Source of the DNA: Martinezella tropici
GTDB taxonomy: Bacteria; Pseudomonadota; Alphaproteobacteria; Rhizobiales; Rhizobiaceae
Length of the DNA: 64,000 nt
Assembly: GCF_008370325.1 (NCBI RefSeq)
Contig: NZ_VNIP01000008.1
Span: 186,001 to 250,000, forward strand
Direction of reading: 5' to 3'
In this document: positions 36,627 through 44,487 of the stretch, piece by piece
How the letters are laid out: each line of letters starts with the position of its first letter
Position numbering within the stretch: the first letter of the stretch is position 1
Notes under the pieces: generated by a model
The model's database searches: none
Seen by the model: the letters and a program-made list of their open reading frames with translations, nothing else
What the model was told of the DNA's origin: nothing
Program-made: the position numbers and the translations under genes

Positions 36627-37505
36627 GCCGGCCTTGAGCCGGGCCCTTGCCAAGGCATGTTCACGCCAGATCGTGAATATGCCCGCCGCCACGACGATGA
36701 GCGCGCCCAGGATCATGGGCGCGCTCAGTTTTTCGCCGAATATGGCAACGCCGATGATGGCGGAGAAGACGAGCTGCAGATAGGTCAATGGCTGGATCAC
36801 CACGGCGTCGAGCAGGTCGTAGGCGCGAATGAGGAAATAGTGGCTCGATACGCCCGTCAGGCAGAGTATGCCCATGAAGATCCAGTCATGGGGCGCGAGC
36901 GTCGTCCAGAAGAATGGCCCTATGCAGCTCATCGCGACAGCACCGACGACGCCCGTATAGAAAAAGCTGGTCATGGCGCCGTCTTCGCGGCTGACATAGC
37001 GGGTGAGGACGACATAGAGCGAAAACAGCAGTGCGCCGAATAGCGGCACCAGGAAACGCGCGTCGAAGACGCCGCTTTCCGGCGTCAGGATCAGCAGAAC
37101 GCCGACGAAGCCAAAGCAGATCGCCAGCCATCGCCGCCAGCCGACCTTCTCGCCGAGGATCGGTATGGACAGTAACGCCACCATCAGCGGGCCGGATGAA
37201 AAGATTGCCTGGGAGTGAGCCAGTCCAACGATGACGAAGGATGAGATGGCGACGACGATCTGTGCCGCGAGCAGTAGGCCGCGGGCAATCTGCAGGATAG
37301 GCCGCTTGGTCCTGACGTTACGGCGCAAGCCCCCGGGTGCGCGCGAGGCCATGGCGATGGCGAAAAGCATGAAGGCCCAATAGCGGATCATTGCCACGAG
37401 AAGCGGCGGATAGGCGCTGACGAGATGCTTGGATATACCGTCCTGTATGGCGAAGATGCTGATGGCCAACAGCGTGAAGACGTAACCGGCTCTATTGGAT
37501 TTCAT
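36624..37505 (-). CDS. EamA/RhaT family DMT transporter
   Basis: A 293-residue inner-membrane protein with ten predicted helices in two EamA repeats, each about 140 residues. A characteristic segment is ALLSIPILGEKVGWRRWLAI in the first repeat and FSAIIGVAIFGEKLSAPMILGALIVV in the second. Such proteins export or import small metabolites. The substrate is unknown. I see no clear Shine-Dalgarno before the ATG at 37505. It lies on the same strand as the FMN reductase and oxygenase genes, 130 bp after the former, but membership in that operon is not shown. Its TAG stop is provided by a RIME-like repeat. Confidence 0.85.
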   Translation of the reverse strand: MKSNRAGYVFTLLAISIFAIQDGISKHLVSAYPPLLVAMIRYWAFMLFAIAMASRAPGGLRRNVRTKRPILQIARGLLLAAQIVVAISSFVIVGLAHSQAIFSSGPLMVALLSIPILGEKVGWRRWLAICFGFVGVLLILTPESGVFDARFLVPLFGALLFSLYVVLTRYVSREDGAMTSFFYTGVVGAVAMSCIGPFFWTTLAPHDWIFMGILCLTGVSSHYFLIRAYDLLDAVVIQPLTYLQLVFSAIIGVAIFGEKLSAPMILGALIVVAAGIFTIWREHALARARLKAG

Positions 37506-37634
37506 GATTTTCGAAGGAAGAAGATGTGCAAGGCCCCGGAGGCGCCGGAACCCGGCGCCACGGTCACATTAGGCTATTCGCCGTTTCAATCATAGGATCA
37601 ATATTTGCCTTCCGGTCCCGCCGGATAGCAGCCG

Positions 37635-38195
37635 TCAGCCTTTCTTGCGATCCGCGATGAAGGCGCTGAAACCTTCGATGAAGGTTGTCAGATTGTGTTT
37701 GACCTTCTCATCAATGAGTTCGCCTTCTTCATTGAAGACGCTGCCGGCCCGCGACACCATCAGCCTGCCGCCGAACCATGCATCGGCACCGAACGTACGC
37801 AGAACCGTCAGCCAGGCGTTCTGGCTGAGGATCGTGCCGAAATTGCCGGGCGAGGCTCCGAGAACGGCGATCGGCTTTCCGCCGAAGACCTGGGCGATAT
37901 CGGTAGAGGGGCGGCTCATCCAGTCAATGGCGTTCTTGAATACGCCCGGAAGCGAGTTGTTGTATTCCGGCGTAAACAGGATCAGCCCATCGGCCGATAT
38001 GGCCAGCTCCTTAAGTTCCCGCACCTTTTCCGGAATGCCGTCCGCTGCCTCGAGATCGGCGTCATAGAGCGGCACGCCATGGATGGTGCGGGCGATCAGC
38101 TCGACGCCGCTTGGCGCCAGTTCTACCGCTGCATGGAGCAGGGCCGTGTTGAAAGAGCCTTTGCGTAGGCTGCCTGAAATGCCGAGTATCTTCAT
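37635..38195 (-). CDS. NADPH-dependent FMN reductase family protein
   Basis: A 186-residue flavodoxin-fold reductase. The FMN phosphate-binding loop GSLRKGSFNTALL is at the N-terminus and the family motif PEYNNSLPGVFKNAIDWMSRP near residue 80. Relatives reduce FMN, quinones, chromate or azo dyes using NAD(P)H. ATG at 38195 follows GGGGAAAG. It is 71 bp downstream of the ferredoxin reductase gene on the same strand, so it may belong to the oxygenase operon or simply adjoin it. Its physiological substrate cannot be told from sequence. Confidence 0.87.
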   Translation of the reverse strand: MKILGISGSLRKGSFNTALLHAAVELAPSGVELIARTIHGVPLYDADLEAADGIPEKVRELKELAISADGLILFTPEYNNSLPGVFKNAIDWMSRPSTDIAQVFGGKPIAVLGASPGNFGTILSQNAWLTVLRTFGADAWFGGRLMVSRAGSVFNEEGELIDEKVKHNLTTFIEGFSAFIADRKKG

Positions 38196-38266
38196 TGCTT
38201 TCCCCGTTTGCCGTGAGGGGAAGACATTTATGCTTCGGCGTCCTTCGTCAAGGTCCTACGGCGATC

Positions 38267-39493
38267 TTATGCAGCAAGCAATGACTTCAGCTTGACGGAG
38301 CTTGCCGACAGCGCGGTGTGATCCGGATGCGCACGCGCCGCGATCAGCATTTCGGCGAGGCGGATGTCACGCGCGATGGCATTGCCGCGGCCGATACCGC
38401 TGGCGGCAAGCAGCCGCCCGTCAACACCAAGATGGAAGAGGATGAAGGCCCCGTCATCAAGGTCGCGCCGCACATGAGTGACCGCCTCATCCGCCAGGCC
38501 GGCGATCTGCAATGTCAGGTCATATTGATCGGACCAGAACCATGGCACGGCGGATATTTCCGCGCCTTCTCCCTGCATATTGGCGGCGGCGAGGTTTGCC
38601 TGCTCCTGCGCATTGCGCCAGGATTCGAGGCGCACACGCCTTCCGCCGTAAAGCGCCAACGGAAACGAGCAGCAGTCGCCTGCCGCATAAATGTCGGCAA
38701 CGGAGGTTTCCAGCCGCTCGTTGACGGCAATACCGTTGTCGATCGCAAGCCCGGCTCCGGCTGCAAGCGCGACGTTCGGCAAGGCGCCGATGCCAACGAG
38801 CAGCAGATCGGCGGAGATTGTTTCGCCGTTGCTCAGCCTGACCATCGCCTTGCCGGCGTCTTCCTGTATGGCTTCGATGACCTGGCCACAGCGGATATCG
38901 GCGCCCTCCTGGCGATGACGCTGCGTAATCGCTTCGGCGATCGCTTCTGGCACCCCCCGCTTCAATACACGCGGCTGGCCTTCGATGACGGTGACGTCTG
39001 CACCGCGCGTGCGCGCCGTTGCCGCCAGCTCAAGGCCGATGAAACCGCCGCCGATAACGGCAATATGCTGCCCGGGGTAAAGAGCGGCATGCAAGGCCAC
39101 GGCATTCGCATGTGTGCGCAGCACGCGGATGCGCTGCGATACACCGTCGACACCGGGAAAGCCGCGTGCCGAGGCTCCGGTTGCAAGCAGCAGCTTATCG
39201 TAGCTGAGCGCTTCTCCGTCCGCGAGCCTGATCGTCTTTATGGCGGGATCGATCGCTGTCACCGTCGTGTCGAGCCTCAGGTCGATCGATTGCTCCCGGT
39301 AATGCTCCAAAAGGGCGATAAACTTTGGCTCGGGCGGTTCACTCGATCCGCCTTTCGAAAGCGGCGGGCGTTCGTATGGGGCGAGCGGTTCGGTGCCGAT
39401 AAGGGTGATATCGCCACTAAATCCCTTTTCACGAAGCGCGAAGGCGGCACGTGCACCGCATTCTCCAGCTCCAATAATGACGAAATTCGCCAT
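38267..39493 (-). CDS. Ferredoxin--NAD(P)H reductase of a Rieske oxygenase system (MocF-like)
   Basis: A 408-residue FAD protein of the BphA4/RhlB reductase family. It has an N-terminal FAD-binding GAGECGARAAFALRE, a central NAD-binding GGGFIGLELAATARTRG and the FAD-contacting YAAGDCCSFP. It passes electrons from NAD(P)H to the Rieske ferredoxin encoded just upstream. ATG at 39493 follows GAGGAGG, 10 bp after the ferredoxin stop. The trio reductase-ferredoxin-desaturase parallels mocF-E-D of rhizopine catabolism in Rhizobium. The substrate of the system here is inferred only. Confidence 0.87.
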   Translation of the reverse strand: MANFVIIGAGECGARAAFALREKGFSGDITLIGTEPLAPYERPPLSKGGSSEPPEPKFIALLEHYREQSIDLRLDTTVTAIDPAIKTIRLADGEALSYDKLLLATGASARGFPGVDGVSQRIRVLRTHANAVALHAALYPGQHIAVIGGGFIGLELAATARTRGADVTVIEGQPRVLKRGVPEAIAEAITQRHRQEGADIRCGQVIEAIQEDAGKAMVRLSNGETISADLLLVGIGALPNVALAAGAGLAIDNGIAVNERLETSVADIYAAGDCCSFPLALYGGRRVRLESWRNAQEQANLAAANMQGEGAEISAVPWFWSDQYDLTLQIAGLADEAVTHVRRDLDDGAFILFHLGVDGRLLAASGIGRGNAIARDIRLAEMLIAARAHPDHTALSASSVKLKSLLAA

Positions 39494-39503
39494 GCTTGCC
39501 TCC

Positions 39504-39815
39504 TCAGAGCCCGATGAAGACGGTGCCGTTCTCGACCTTGACGGGATAGGTCTGCAAATTAATGCAGACCGGAGCACCCTTGGCTTCGCCGGTGCGATAG
39601 TCGAAGCGGCCATTATGCTTGGGACATTCGATGATGTTGTCCATGACCAGGCCGTCCGTGAGATGGATCTTCTCATGTGTGCACAGGCCGTCGGTGGCGA
39701 AATAATCGTCTTCGGGGCTGCGATAGACGGCGAAGGTTCGCCCGTCATGGTCGAAGCGGATGACGTCCTCTTCGTCGATCGCGTCAGCGGCGCAGACTTC
39801 GATCCAATTGCTCAT
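39504..39815 (-). CDS. Rieske [2Fe-2S] ferredoxin (MocE-like)
   Basis: A 103-residue soluble ferredoxin. The Rieske cluster ligands are CTH (near residue 43) and CPKH (near residue 61), the C-x-H and C-x2-H pattern that binds 2Fe-2S, with typical spacing. The first residues MSNWIEVCAADAIDEEDV match bacterial dioxygenase ferredoxins. ATG at 39815 has AGGGAGG upstream. It lies between the desaturase-like oxygenase and the reductase, all on one strand with short gaps, so it is the electron carrier between them. Confidence 0.9.
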   Translation of the reverse strand: MSNWIEVCAADAIDEEDVIRFDHDGRTFAVYRSPEDDYFATDGLCTHEKIHLTDGLVMDNIIECPKHNGRFDYRTGEAKGAPVCINLQTYPVKVENGTVFIGL

Positions 39816-39841
39816 GTTTTCCTCCCTTTGCATGTCCGGTT

Positions 39842-40930
39842 TTATTGAGCGGCGGCAGCCGATAGCTCGCCGTGGAATTCCTCGCGATAGGGTCGCGCTG
39901 TCGGCGGCAGCTCGCGCTTCAGGAAATAGTCCTCGTTGCGCAATTGCCGCAGGAATGCCGGTATCATCTCGCGATAGCCGGACCATATGGTCGGATTGGC
40001 GGCCGGCAGGTCATGCTTGATCATCGCATGCAGCTTCGGCAGCGCGTGGTAGGGCACCATCGGGAACATGTGATGTTCGACGTGGTAGTTCATATTCCAG
40101 TAGATGAAGCGGCTCACCGGGTTCATCATGACGGTGCGGCTATTCAGCCTGTGGTCGATGACATTGTCGGCAAGGCCACCATGCTGCAGCAGGCCGGTCA
40201 GAACGTGATGCCAGGCTCCATAAAGCCGGGGCAGCCCGATCAGCATCAGCGGCAGGATCGAGCCCATGGCGATCGCGGTTGCAATTGTTACGACATAGAT
40301 GGCGAGCCAGATACGGGCGATGCGAATGGCCTTCGGCTGCTCCATCTCGGGAATGAAGTTCTTTTCCGCGGCGCTGACAACACCGCTAGCATTGCGCAGC
40401 ATGTCGACCATCGCGTACCAGGCGTCGAGGATGCCGAAGAAATTCAGGATGAGGCGAAGAAGATCCGGCGGCCGCATGACGGCAATCTCCGGGTCGCGGC
40501 CGACGATGACGGTATCGGTGTGGTGGCGCGCATGGCTCCAGCGCCAGGTGACCGGATTGCGCATGATCATGAAGCAGGCGATCTGATAGACCACGTCGTT
40601 CATCCAGCGCGTCTTGAAGGCGGTGCCGTGGCCGCATTCATGCCAGCGGCTGTCGGAGGCTGAGCCGTAGAGCACGCCATAGGCGAAGAAAAAGGGAATG
40701 CAGATCCAGGATCCCCAGAAGTAGACACCAAGTGCTGCGAAGACGACCATGCTGCCGAGCCAGATGAGGGTGTCGCGGATACCAGGCGCGTCCGAGCGCT
40801 GCATCAGCGCCTTCATGTCTTTGCGCGCGATATCCGTGTGATACCATTCGGCAGCCGCAAGTCCGGTCTCCACCGCCAGCCTGCCGCTTGCGCCGAGCAG
40901 ATCGTAGTCACGCTTGATTATCGTCGTCAT
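39842..40930 (-). CDS. Fatty-acid-desaturase family oxygenase/hydroxylase (MocD-like)
   Basis: A 362-residue integral membrane diiron enzyme. The three histidine boxes are HECGHG, HARHHTD and HVEHH, which bind the diiron centre of the desaturase/hydroxylase superfamily. Four to five hydrophobic helices surround them. ATG at 40930 has GGAGGCAGGA upstream. It is the first gene of a unit with a Rieske ferredoxin and its reductase, so it is most likely the terminal oxygenase of a three-component system. In rhizobial rhizopine degradation MocD with MocE and MocF removes the O-methyl group of 3-O-methyl-scyllo-inosamine. A similar demethylation is proposed here. A lipid desaturase remains possible. 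Confidence 0.85.
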   Translation of the reverse strand: MTTIIKRDYDLLGASGRLAVETGLAAAEWYHTDIARKDMKALMQRSDAPGIRDTLIWLGSMVVFAALGVYFWGSWICIPFFFAYGVLYGSASDSRWHECGHGTAFKTRWMNDVVYQIACFMIMRNPVTWRWSHARHHTDTVIVGRDPEIAVMRPPDLLRLILNFFGILDAWYAMVDMLRNASGVVSAAEKNFIPEMEQPKAIRIARIWLAIYVVTIATAIAMGSILPLMLIGLPRLYGAWHHVLTGLLQHGGLADNVIDHRLNSRTVMMNPVSRFIYWNMNYHVEHHMFPMVPYHALPKLHAMIKHDLPAANPTIWSGYREMIPAFLRQLRNEDYFLKRELPPTARPYREEFHGELSAAAAQ

Positions 40931-41010
40931 TCCTGCCTCCCGCGATGTGCAACAGCGCACCGCCCTCGATGCCGAAAACGATAGATCGACTTTTCGCTTG
41001 CCTCAATGCA

Positions 41011-41060
41011 TGAATGATGGAATCTATCAAAACATATCAAACTCTGACGTCATGAATGAT
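41011..41060. promoter_or_regulatory. Divergent oxygenase/LacI promoter with repeated ATGATG operator candidates
   Basis: Between the oxygenase gene and the LacI gene, CATGAATGATG occurs twice as a direct repeat (near 41010 and 41053). TGATGGAATCTATCA at 41015-41029 is an inverted repeat (TGAT and ATCA around 7 bp). A related inverted repeat lies between the LacI gene and the isomerase gene. These are candidate LacI-family operators. Confidence 0.5.
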
Positions 41061-41080
41061 GATATATCTCAGGAGTAGCC

Positions 41081-42109
41081 ATGCGTCGCCCTACCATATC
41101 GGATCTTGCCAAGGCATCCGGCGTCAGCGTCGCGACGATCGATCGCGTGCTGAACGGCCGCCATCGCGTGCGGGAGGAAACGGCAAGGCGGGTCTACGAG
41201 GCGGCGCAGGAAATCGGCTATCACGCCGTCGGTCTGCTGCGTCAGCGTGTCTTCGAGGACCTGCCGCAATATCGATTGGGTTTCGTCCTGCAGAAGCCGG
41301 TTCAGGCTTTCTATCAGGCTTTCGCCAAGGAGATCGCCACAGCCGCGCAGGCCGTCACGACCGCGCGCATTAATGCACAGGTCGACTTCGTAACCGCGTC
41401 GACGCCGACGGCGATCGTCGAGAAATTGAAGACGATGGCTGCTCGCAGTCAGGCCGTTGCCCTTGTCGCGCCGGATTATCCGGCCGTCACGGCGGCTATC
41501 GAAGAGCTCAAGGAAAAAGGCGTTCCGGTCTTTTCCCTGCTGTCTGACTTCTCCACCACGGCACGCCAGGGCTATATCGGCGTCGACAACCGCAAAGTCG
41601 GGCGCACGGCGGCCTGGATCATCGCGCGCTCGGCGCGGTGCCCGGGCAAGGTCGCCTGTTTCGTCGGCAGCCATCGCTTCCTCGGCCATGAGCTGCGTGA
41701 AATCGGCTTTCGCAGCTATTTTCGCGAAAATGCCCCGGAATTCGAGGTGTTGGATACGCTGATCAATCTCGACACGCCGGAGATCACCCATGAGGCGACG
41801 CTCGATCTCCTGCAGAAGCACCCCGATCTCATCGGTTTCTACGTCTGCGGTGGCGGCATGGAGGGCGCCATTTCCGCCATTCGCGAAGAGCGCTTATCGG
41901 GCAAGCTGATCGCCGTCGTCAACGAGTTGACGCCGGAATCGAAGGCGGCTCTGGCTGACGACGTCGTCGCCATGGCGATCGGAACGCCATTGCCGGCGCT
42001 CTGCAAGGAGCTGATGAGCCTGATGATCAAGTCCGTCGAAAGCGATGAGGCGGCCGTGCCGGGACAAAGCTTTCTGCCTTTTGAAATCTTTGTTTCGGAA
42101 AACATCTAG
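41081..42109 (+). CDS. LacI family transcriptional regulator
   Basis: A 342-residue repressor. Residues 1-50 form the LacI helix-turn-helix and hinge (PTISDLAKASGVSVATIDRVL). The rest is a periplasmic-binding-protein-like ligand domain (RLGFVLQKPVQAFYQAF, YIGVDNRKVGRTAAWII) that would bind a sugar or inositol-like effector. ATG at 41081 follows AGGAG. It is divergent from the three-component oxygenase and upstream of the IolI-like isomerase, and presumably controls both. Its TAG stop is the left end of a RIME-like repeat. Confidence 0.9.
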   Translation: MRRPTISDLAKASGVSVATIDRVLNGRHRVREETARRVYEAAQEIGYHAVGLLRQRVFEDLPQYRLGFVLQKPVQAFYQAFAKEIATAAQAVTTARINAQVDFVTASTPTAIVEKLKTMAARSQAVALVAPDYPAVTAAIEELKEKGVPVFSLLSDFSTTARQGYIGVDNRKVGRTAAWIIARSARCPGKVACFVGSHRFLGHELREIGFRSYFRENAPEFEVLDTLINLDTPEITHEATLDLLQKHPDLIGFYVCGGGMEGAISAIREERLSGKLIAVVNELTPESKAALADDVVAMAIGTPLPALCKELMSLMIKSVESDEAAVPGQSFLPFEIFVSENI

Positions 42110-42169
42110 AGCGTTTCTACGCAATTCCGGACGGAAAACCGCTATGCACTTTTCCCGGAATTGCTCTAG
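42106..42169 (+). repeat. RIME-like palindromic repeat, copy 5 (single-stem form)
   Basis: A short copy with the GCAATTCCGG...CCCGGAATTGC stem and core CCGGACGGAAAACCGCT, bounded by CTAGAGC on the left and GCTCTAG on the right. Compared with copies 2 to 4 it has lost the second stem. The left TAG is the stop codon of the LacI gene. Confidence 0.8.
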
Positions 42170-42174
42170 CATTT

Positions 42175-42192
42175 ATGATGGAGTTTCATCAT
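42175..42192. promoter_or_regulatory. Inverted repeat upstream of the isomerase gene (candidate LacI operator)
   Basis: ATGATG-GAGTTT-CATCAT is a perfect 6-bp inverted repeat, 137 bp before the isomerase start. A further CTATCA-AGAA-TGATGG inverted repeat is near 42206-42221. Half-sites resemble those in the divergent promoter at 41011-41060. Confidence 0.5.
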
Positions 42193-42328
42193 TTCGCCGA
42201 GAATTCTATCAAGAATGATGGTTGGGGCCGATGGAAGAATGACATGAATGTGGCTAGTCCTTCGAGAAGCAGGCGCGGCTATTTGGAATGTCTCTTGCGG
42301 CCGGACGCCTTGAGGAGGAGTGCCCATC

Positions 42329-43141
42329 ATGAGTTCCATTCGCTTCGCGCTCAATCATATGTGCGCGCCGTCCCTAAAGCTGGAAGCGTTCTTCGCCGCT
42401 GCGAAAGGGCTCGGCATCGATAATGTGGAGATCCGCAACGATCTTGCCGGAAATGCGATCCTCGACGGCACGCCGGCAACGGCCGTCAAGGAGCTTGCGG
42501 CGCGCGAAGGCGTCACAATCATCTCCATCAACGCGCTGCAGCGGTTCAATGAATGGAACGACGAGCGCGCCCGGGAGGCGGCGGAGCTGATCGATTATGC
42601 GCGCGATTGCGGCGCCAGGGCACTCGTTCTCGTTCCGGTCAATGATGGCAGCGGCGGCGATCCGGAGGTGCGCCGCGCCAATCTTCGCAAGTCGCTATCG
42701 GCGCTGAAGCCGATGCTGGAAGCAGTCGGTATCATCGGTCTCGTAGAGCCGCTCGGCTTCGAGATCTGCTCGTTGCGCCTGAAGAGCGAGGCGGCCGCCG
42801 CGATCGAAGAGCTTGGCGCGAAATCCACCTTCTGCCTGGTTCACGATACCTTCCACCATCATCTTGCCGGCGAGGCCGCAATTTTCCCCGAGCTGACGGG
42901 TCTCGTCCATATTTCGGGCGTCAGCGATCCCAATGTTTCGGTTGCCGATATGCGCGACCCGCATCGCGTTCTCGTCGACGCCGAAGATCGCCTCGACAAT
43001 GTCGGTCAACTGCGGGCGTTGATCGCTGCCGGCTATGTCGGTCCGGCATCCTTCGAGCCTTTTGCCCCGACAGTCCATGCCCTGAAGGAGCCGGTTGCCG
43101 CTCTCAAGGAGAGCATGGCCTATATTACGGGCCAGCTCTGA
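42329..43141 (+). CDS. TIM-barrel isomerase, IolI-like (2-keto-myo-inositol isomerase family)
   Basis: A 270-residue xylose isomerase-like TIM-barrel protein. IEIRNDLAGNAI, ISINALQRFNEW and CLVHDTFHHHLAG line up with the fold and metal-binding residues of Bacillus IolI, which interconverts inosose isomers. LVEPLGFEI contains the metal-ligand Glu. The ATG at 42329 is chosen over GTG at 42320 because GGAGGAG lies at proper spacing. It follows the LacI regulator and carries its own operator-like repeat. Together with the MocDEF-like oxygenase this supports an inositol-type pathway. The assignment as an inosose isomerase is a family-level inference. Confidence 0.75.
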   Translation: MSSIRFALNHMCAPSLKLEAFFAAAKGLGIDNVEIRNDLAGNAILDGTPATAVKELAAREGVTIISINALQRFNEWNDERAREAAELIDYARDCGARALVLVPVNDGSGGDPEVRRANLRKSLSALKPMLEAVGIIGLVEPLGFEICSLRLKSEAAAAIEELGAKSTFCLVHDTFHHHLAGEAAIFPELTGLVHISGVSDPNVSVADMRDPHRVLVDAEDRLDNVGQLRALIAAGYVGPASFEPFAPTVHALKEPVAALKESMAYITGQL

Positions 43142-43152
43142 TCGATGCGGTA

Positions 43153-43179
43153 GTCCGCGGGCAACTCATATCCGCGGAC
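43153..43179. terminator. Hairpin between convergent isomerase and nikR genes
   Basis: GTCCGCGG and CCGCGGAC form an 8-bp stem with an 11-nt loop, located between the isomerase stop (43141) and the nikR stop (43195). It probably serves as a bidirectional terminator. Confidence 0.5.
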
Positions 43180-43194
43180 GACTGGCCCACTCGT

Positions 43195-43632
43195 TCAATC
43201 ATGCGAATGCGTTTCGGGGTGCTCCGCGCCATGGTCCGATGGGATGATGTGCAGGTTCCCGAAGCGCACGCCGCGCTGCGTCACCACGCTGTCGGCAAAG
43301 GTCATTATCTCCTCCGCCTTGCCCTTCAGCACCGAAACTTCGAGGCAATCATGCCCGTCGATGTGTACATGAAGCGTCGAGATTGAAAGATCGTGGTGAT
43401 GATGTTGCGCCGTCGTCAGCCGGCGCGACAAGTCGCGGGTTTCGTGTTCATAGACATAGGTCAGCGCCGCATAGCATCTGGCTTCCCTGTCAACCCTCGG
43501 CTGCGCGCGCGTGACGGCATCGCGAACGAGATCGCGCAAGGTTTCCGAGCGGCTGGCATAGCCTCGTTGCGCGCTGATCGTGTCGATCGTTTCCAGAAGA
43601 TCGTCATCGATGGTGATGGTAATGCGCTGCAT
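43195..43632 (-). CDS. nikR: NikR, nickel-responsive transcriptional regulator
   Basis: A 145-residue regulator. An N-terminal ribbon-helix-helix (QRITITIDDDLLETIDTISA) is followed by the ACT-like metal domain. The high-affinity Ni ligands of E. coli NikR map to His77, His88, His90 and Cys96 here (QHHHHD, LHVHIDGHDC). E. coli NikR represses the nikABCDE nickel importer. It lies 77 bp downstream of cobM on the same strand, at the distal end of the cobalamin operon, with no nickel transporter gene in view. No NikR box (GTATGA-N16-TCATAC) is visible nearby. A function in cobalt or nickel balance linked to cobalamin synthesis is plausible but unproven. Confidence 0.93.
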   Translation of the reverse strand: MQRITITIDDDLLETIDTISAQRGYASRSETLRDLVRDAVTRAQPRVDREARCYAALTYVYEHETRDLSRRLTTAQHHHHDLSISTLHVHIDGHDCLEVSVLKGKAEEIMTFADSVVTQRGVRFGNLHIIPSDHGAEHPETHSHD

Positions 43633-43709
43633 GTCCTGATCCTCGTTCCCCGCCGTTTGTTGGTATCGACTAGAGGAAATTTCGAGGCGATTTGCAACGG
43701 TATCCGGCT

Positions 43710-44468
43710 TTATTGCCGGCCGCGGAAACGACGCTGGTAGGTCGGGTCGTAAAGCGAGCTTTCGCGGAAATCGCTGGCGCCAAGCGATGGGCCGACGAAG
43801 ATCAATGCCGTGCGCTCGATCGGTTCGGCGGCGACCTTTGCCTCGATCGTGGCAAGCGTGCCTCGAACGATCCGCTCATCGGGCCAGGATGCCTTGACGA
43901 CGATCGCAACCGGGCAATTGGCGCCATAAAGCGGCGTCAGATCCTCGACGACCTTTTGAAGTGCGTGGATCGCCAGGTGGATGGCAAGTGTTGCCCCGGT
44001 CGCGCCGAATTTTTCCAGCGTCTCATTGTTCGGCATGGGCGAGGCTCGGCCGGAGACCCGCGTCAAAACCAGGCTCTGGGCAACGGCCGGTATGGTCAAC
44101 TCGCGCCCGAGCGCCGAGGCTGCAGCGGCGAAGGCAGGAACGCCTGGGGTCAGCGTATAGTCGATGCCGTGCTGCTCAAGCCTGCGGATCTGCTCGGCGA
44201 CAGCGCTCCAGACCGAGAGGTCGCCGGAATGCAGGCGCGCGACGTCTTCGCCGGCGGCTGCGGCTTTCAGATATTCGGCCTCGATCTCATCCAGTGACAT
44301 CGGCGCGGTGTCGATGATGCGCGCGCCCGGCGGGCAATATTGCAGCAGTTCCGGCGAAACGATCGAGCCGGCATAGAGGCAGACGGGGCATTTTCCGATC
44401 AGATCCCGGCCGCGCACCGTGATCAGGTCCGCCGCTCCGGGGCCTGCGCCAATGAAATGCACTGTCAT
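43710..44468 (-). CDS. cobM: CobM, precorrin-4 C11-methyltransferase
   Basis: A 252-residue SAM-dependent methyltransferase of the aerobic cobalamin pathway that methylates precorrin-4 at C-11. [20 protein letters not shown], the tetrapyrrole methylase glycine loop, starts the protein, and [16 protein letters not shown] and [16 protein letters not shown] are typical of CobM/CbiF. ATG at 44468 has GAGGTAGAG upstream. It follows cobL by 19 bp on the same strand and precedes nikR. Confidence 0.94.
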   Translation of the reverse strand: MTVHFIGAGPGAADLITVRGRDLIGKCPVCLYAGSIVSPELLQYCPPGARIIDTAPMSLDEIEAEYLKAAAAGEDVARLHSGDLSVWSAVAEQIRRLEQHGIDYTLTPGVPAFAAAASALGRELTIPAVAQSLVLTRVSGRASPMPNNETLEKFGATGATLAIHLAIHALQKVVEDLTPLYGANCPVAIVVKASWPDERIVRGTLATIEAKVAAEPIERTALIFVGPSLGASDFRESSLYDPTYQRRFRGRQ

Positions 44469-44487
44469 CGCTCTACCTCGTTCTGAA

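Noticed and set aside
13667..42169. RIME-like repeats as insertion sequences or a CRISPR array
   Set aside because: They encode no transposase, are dispersed between genes tens of kilobases apart and contain internal stems instead of regularly spaced identical repeats.
43633..43709. NikR operator (GTATGA-N16-TCATAC) upstream of nikR
   Set aside because: Two GGTATC words occur but not the inverted arrangement or spacing of a NikR box.
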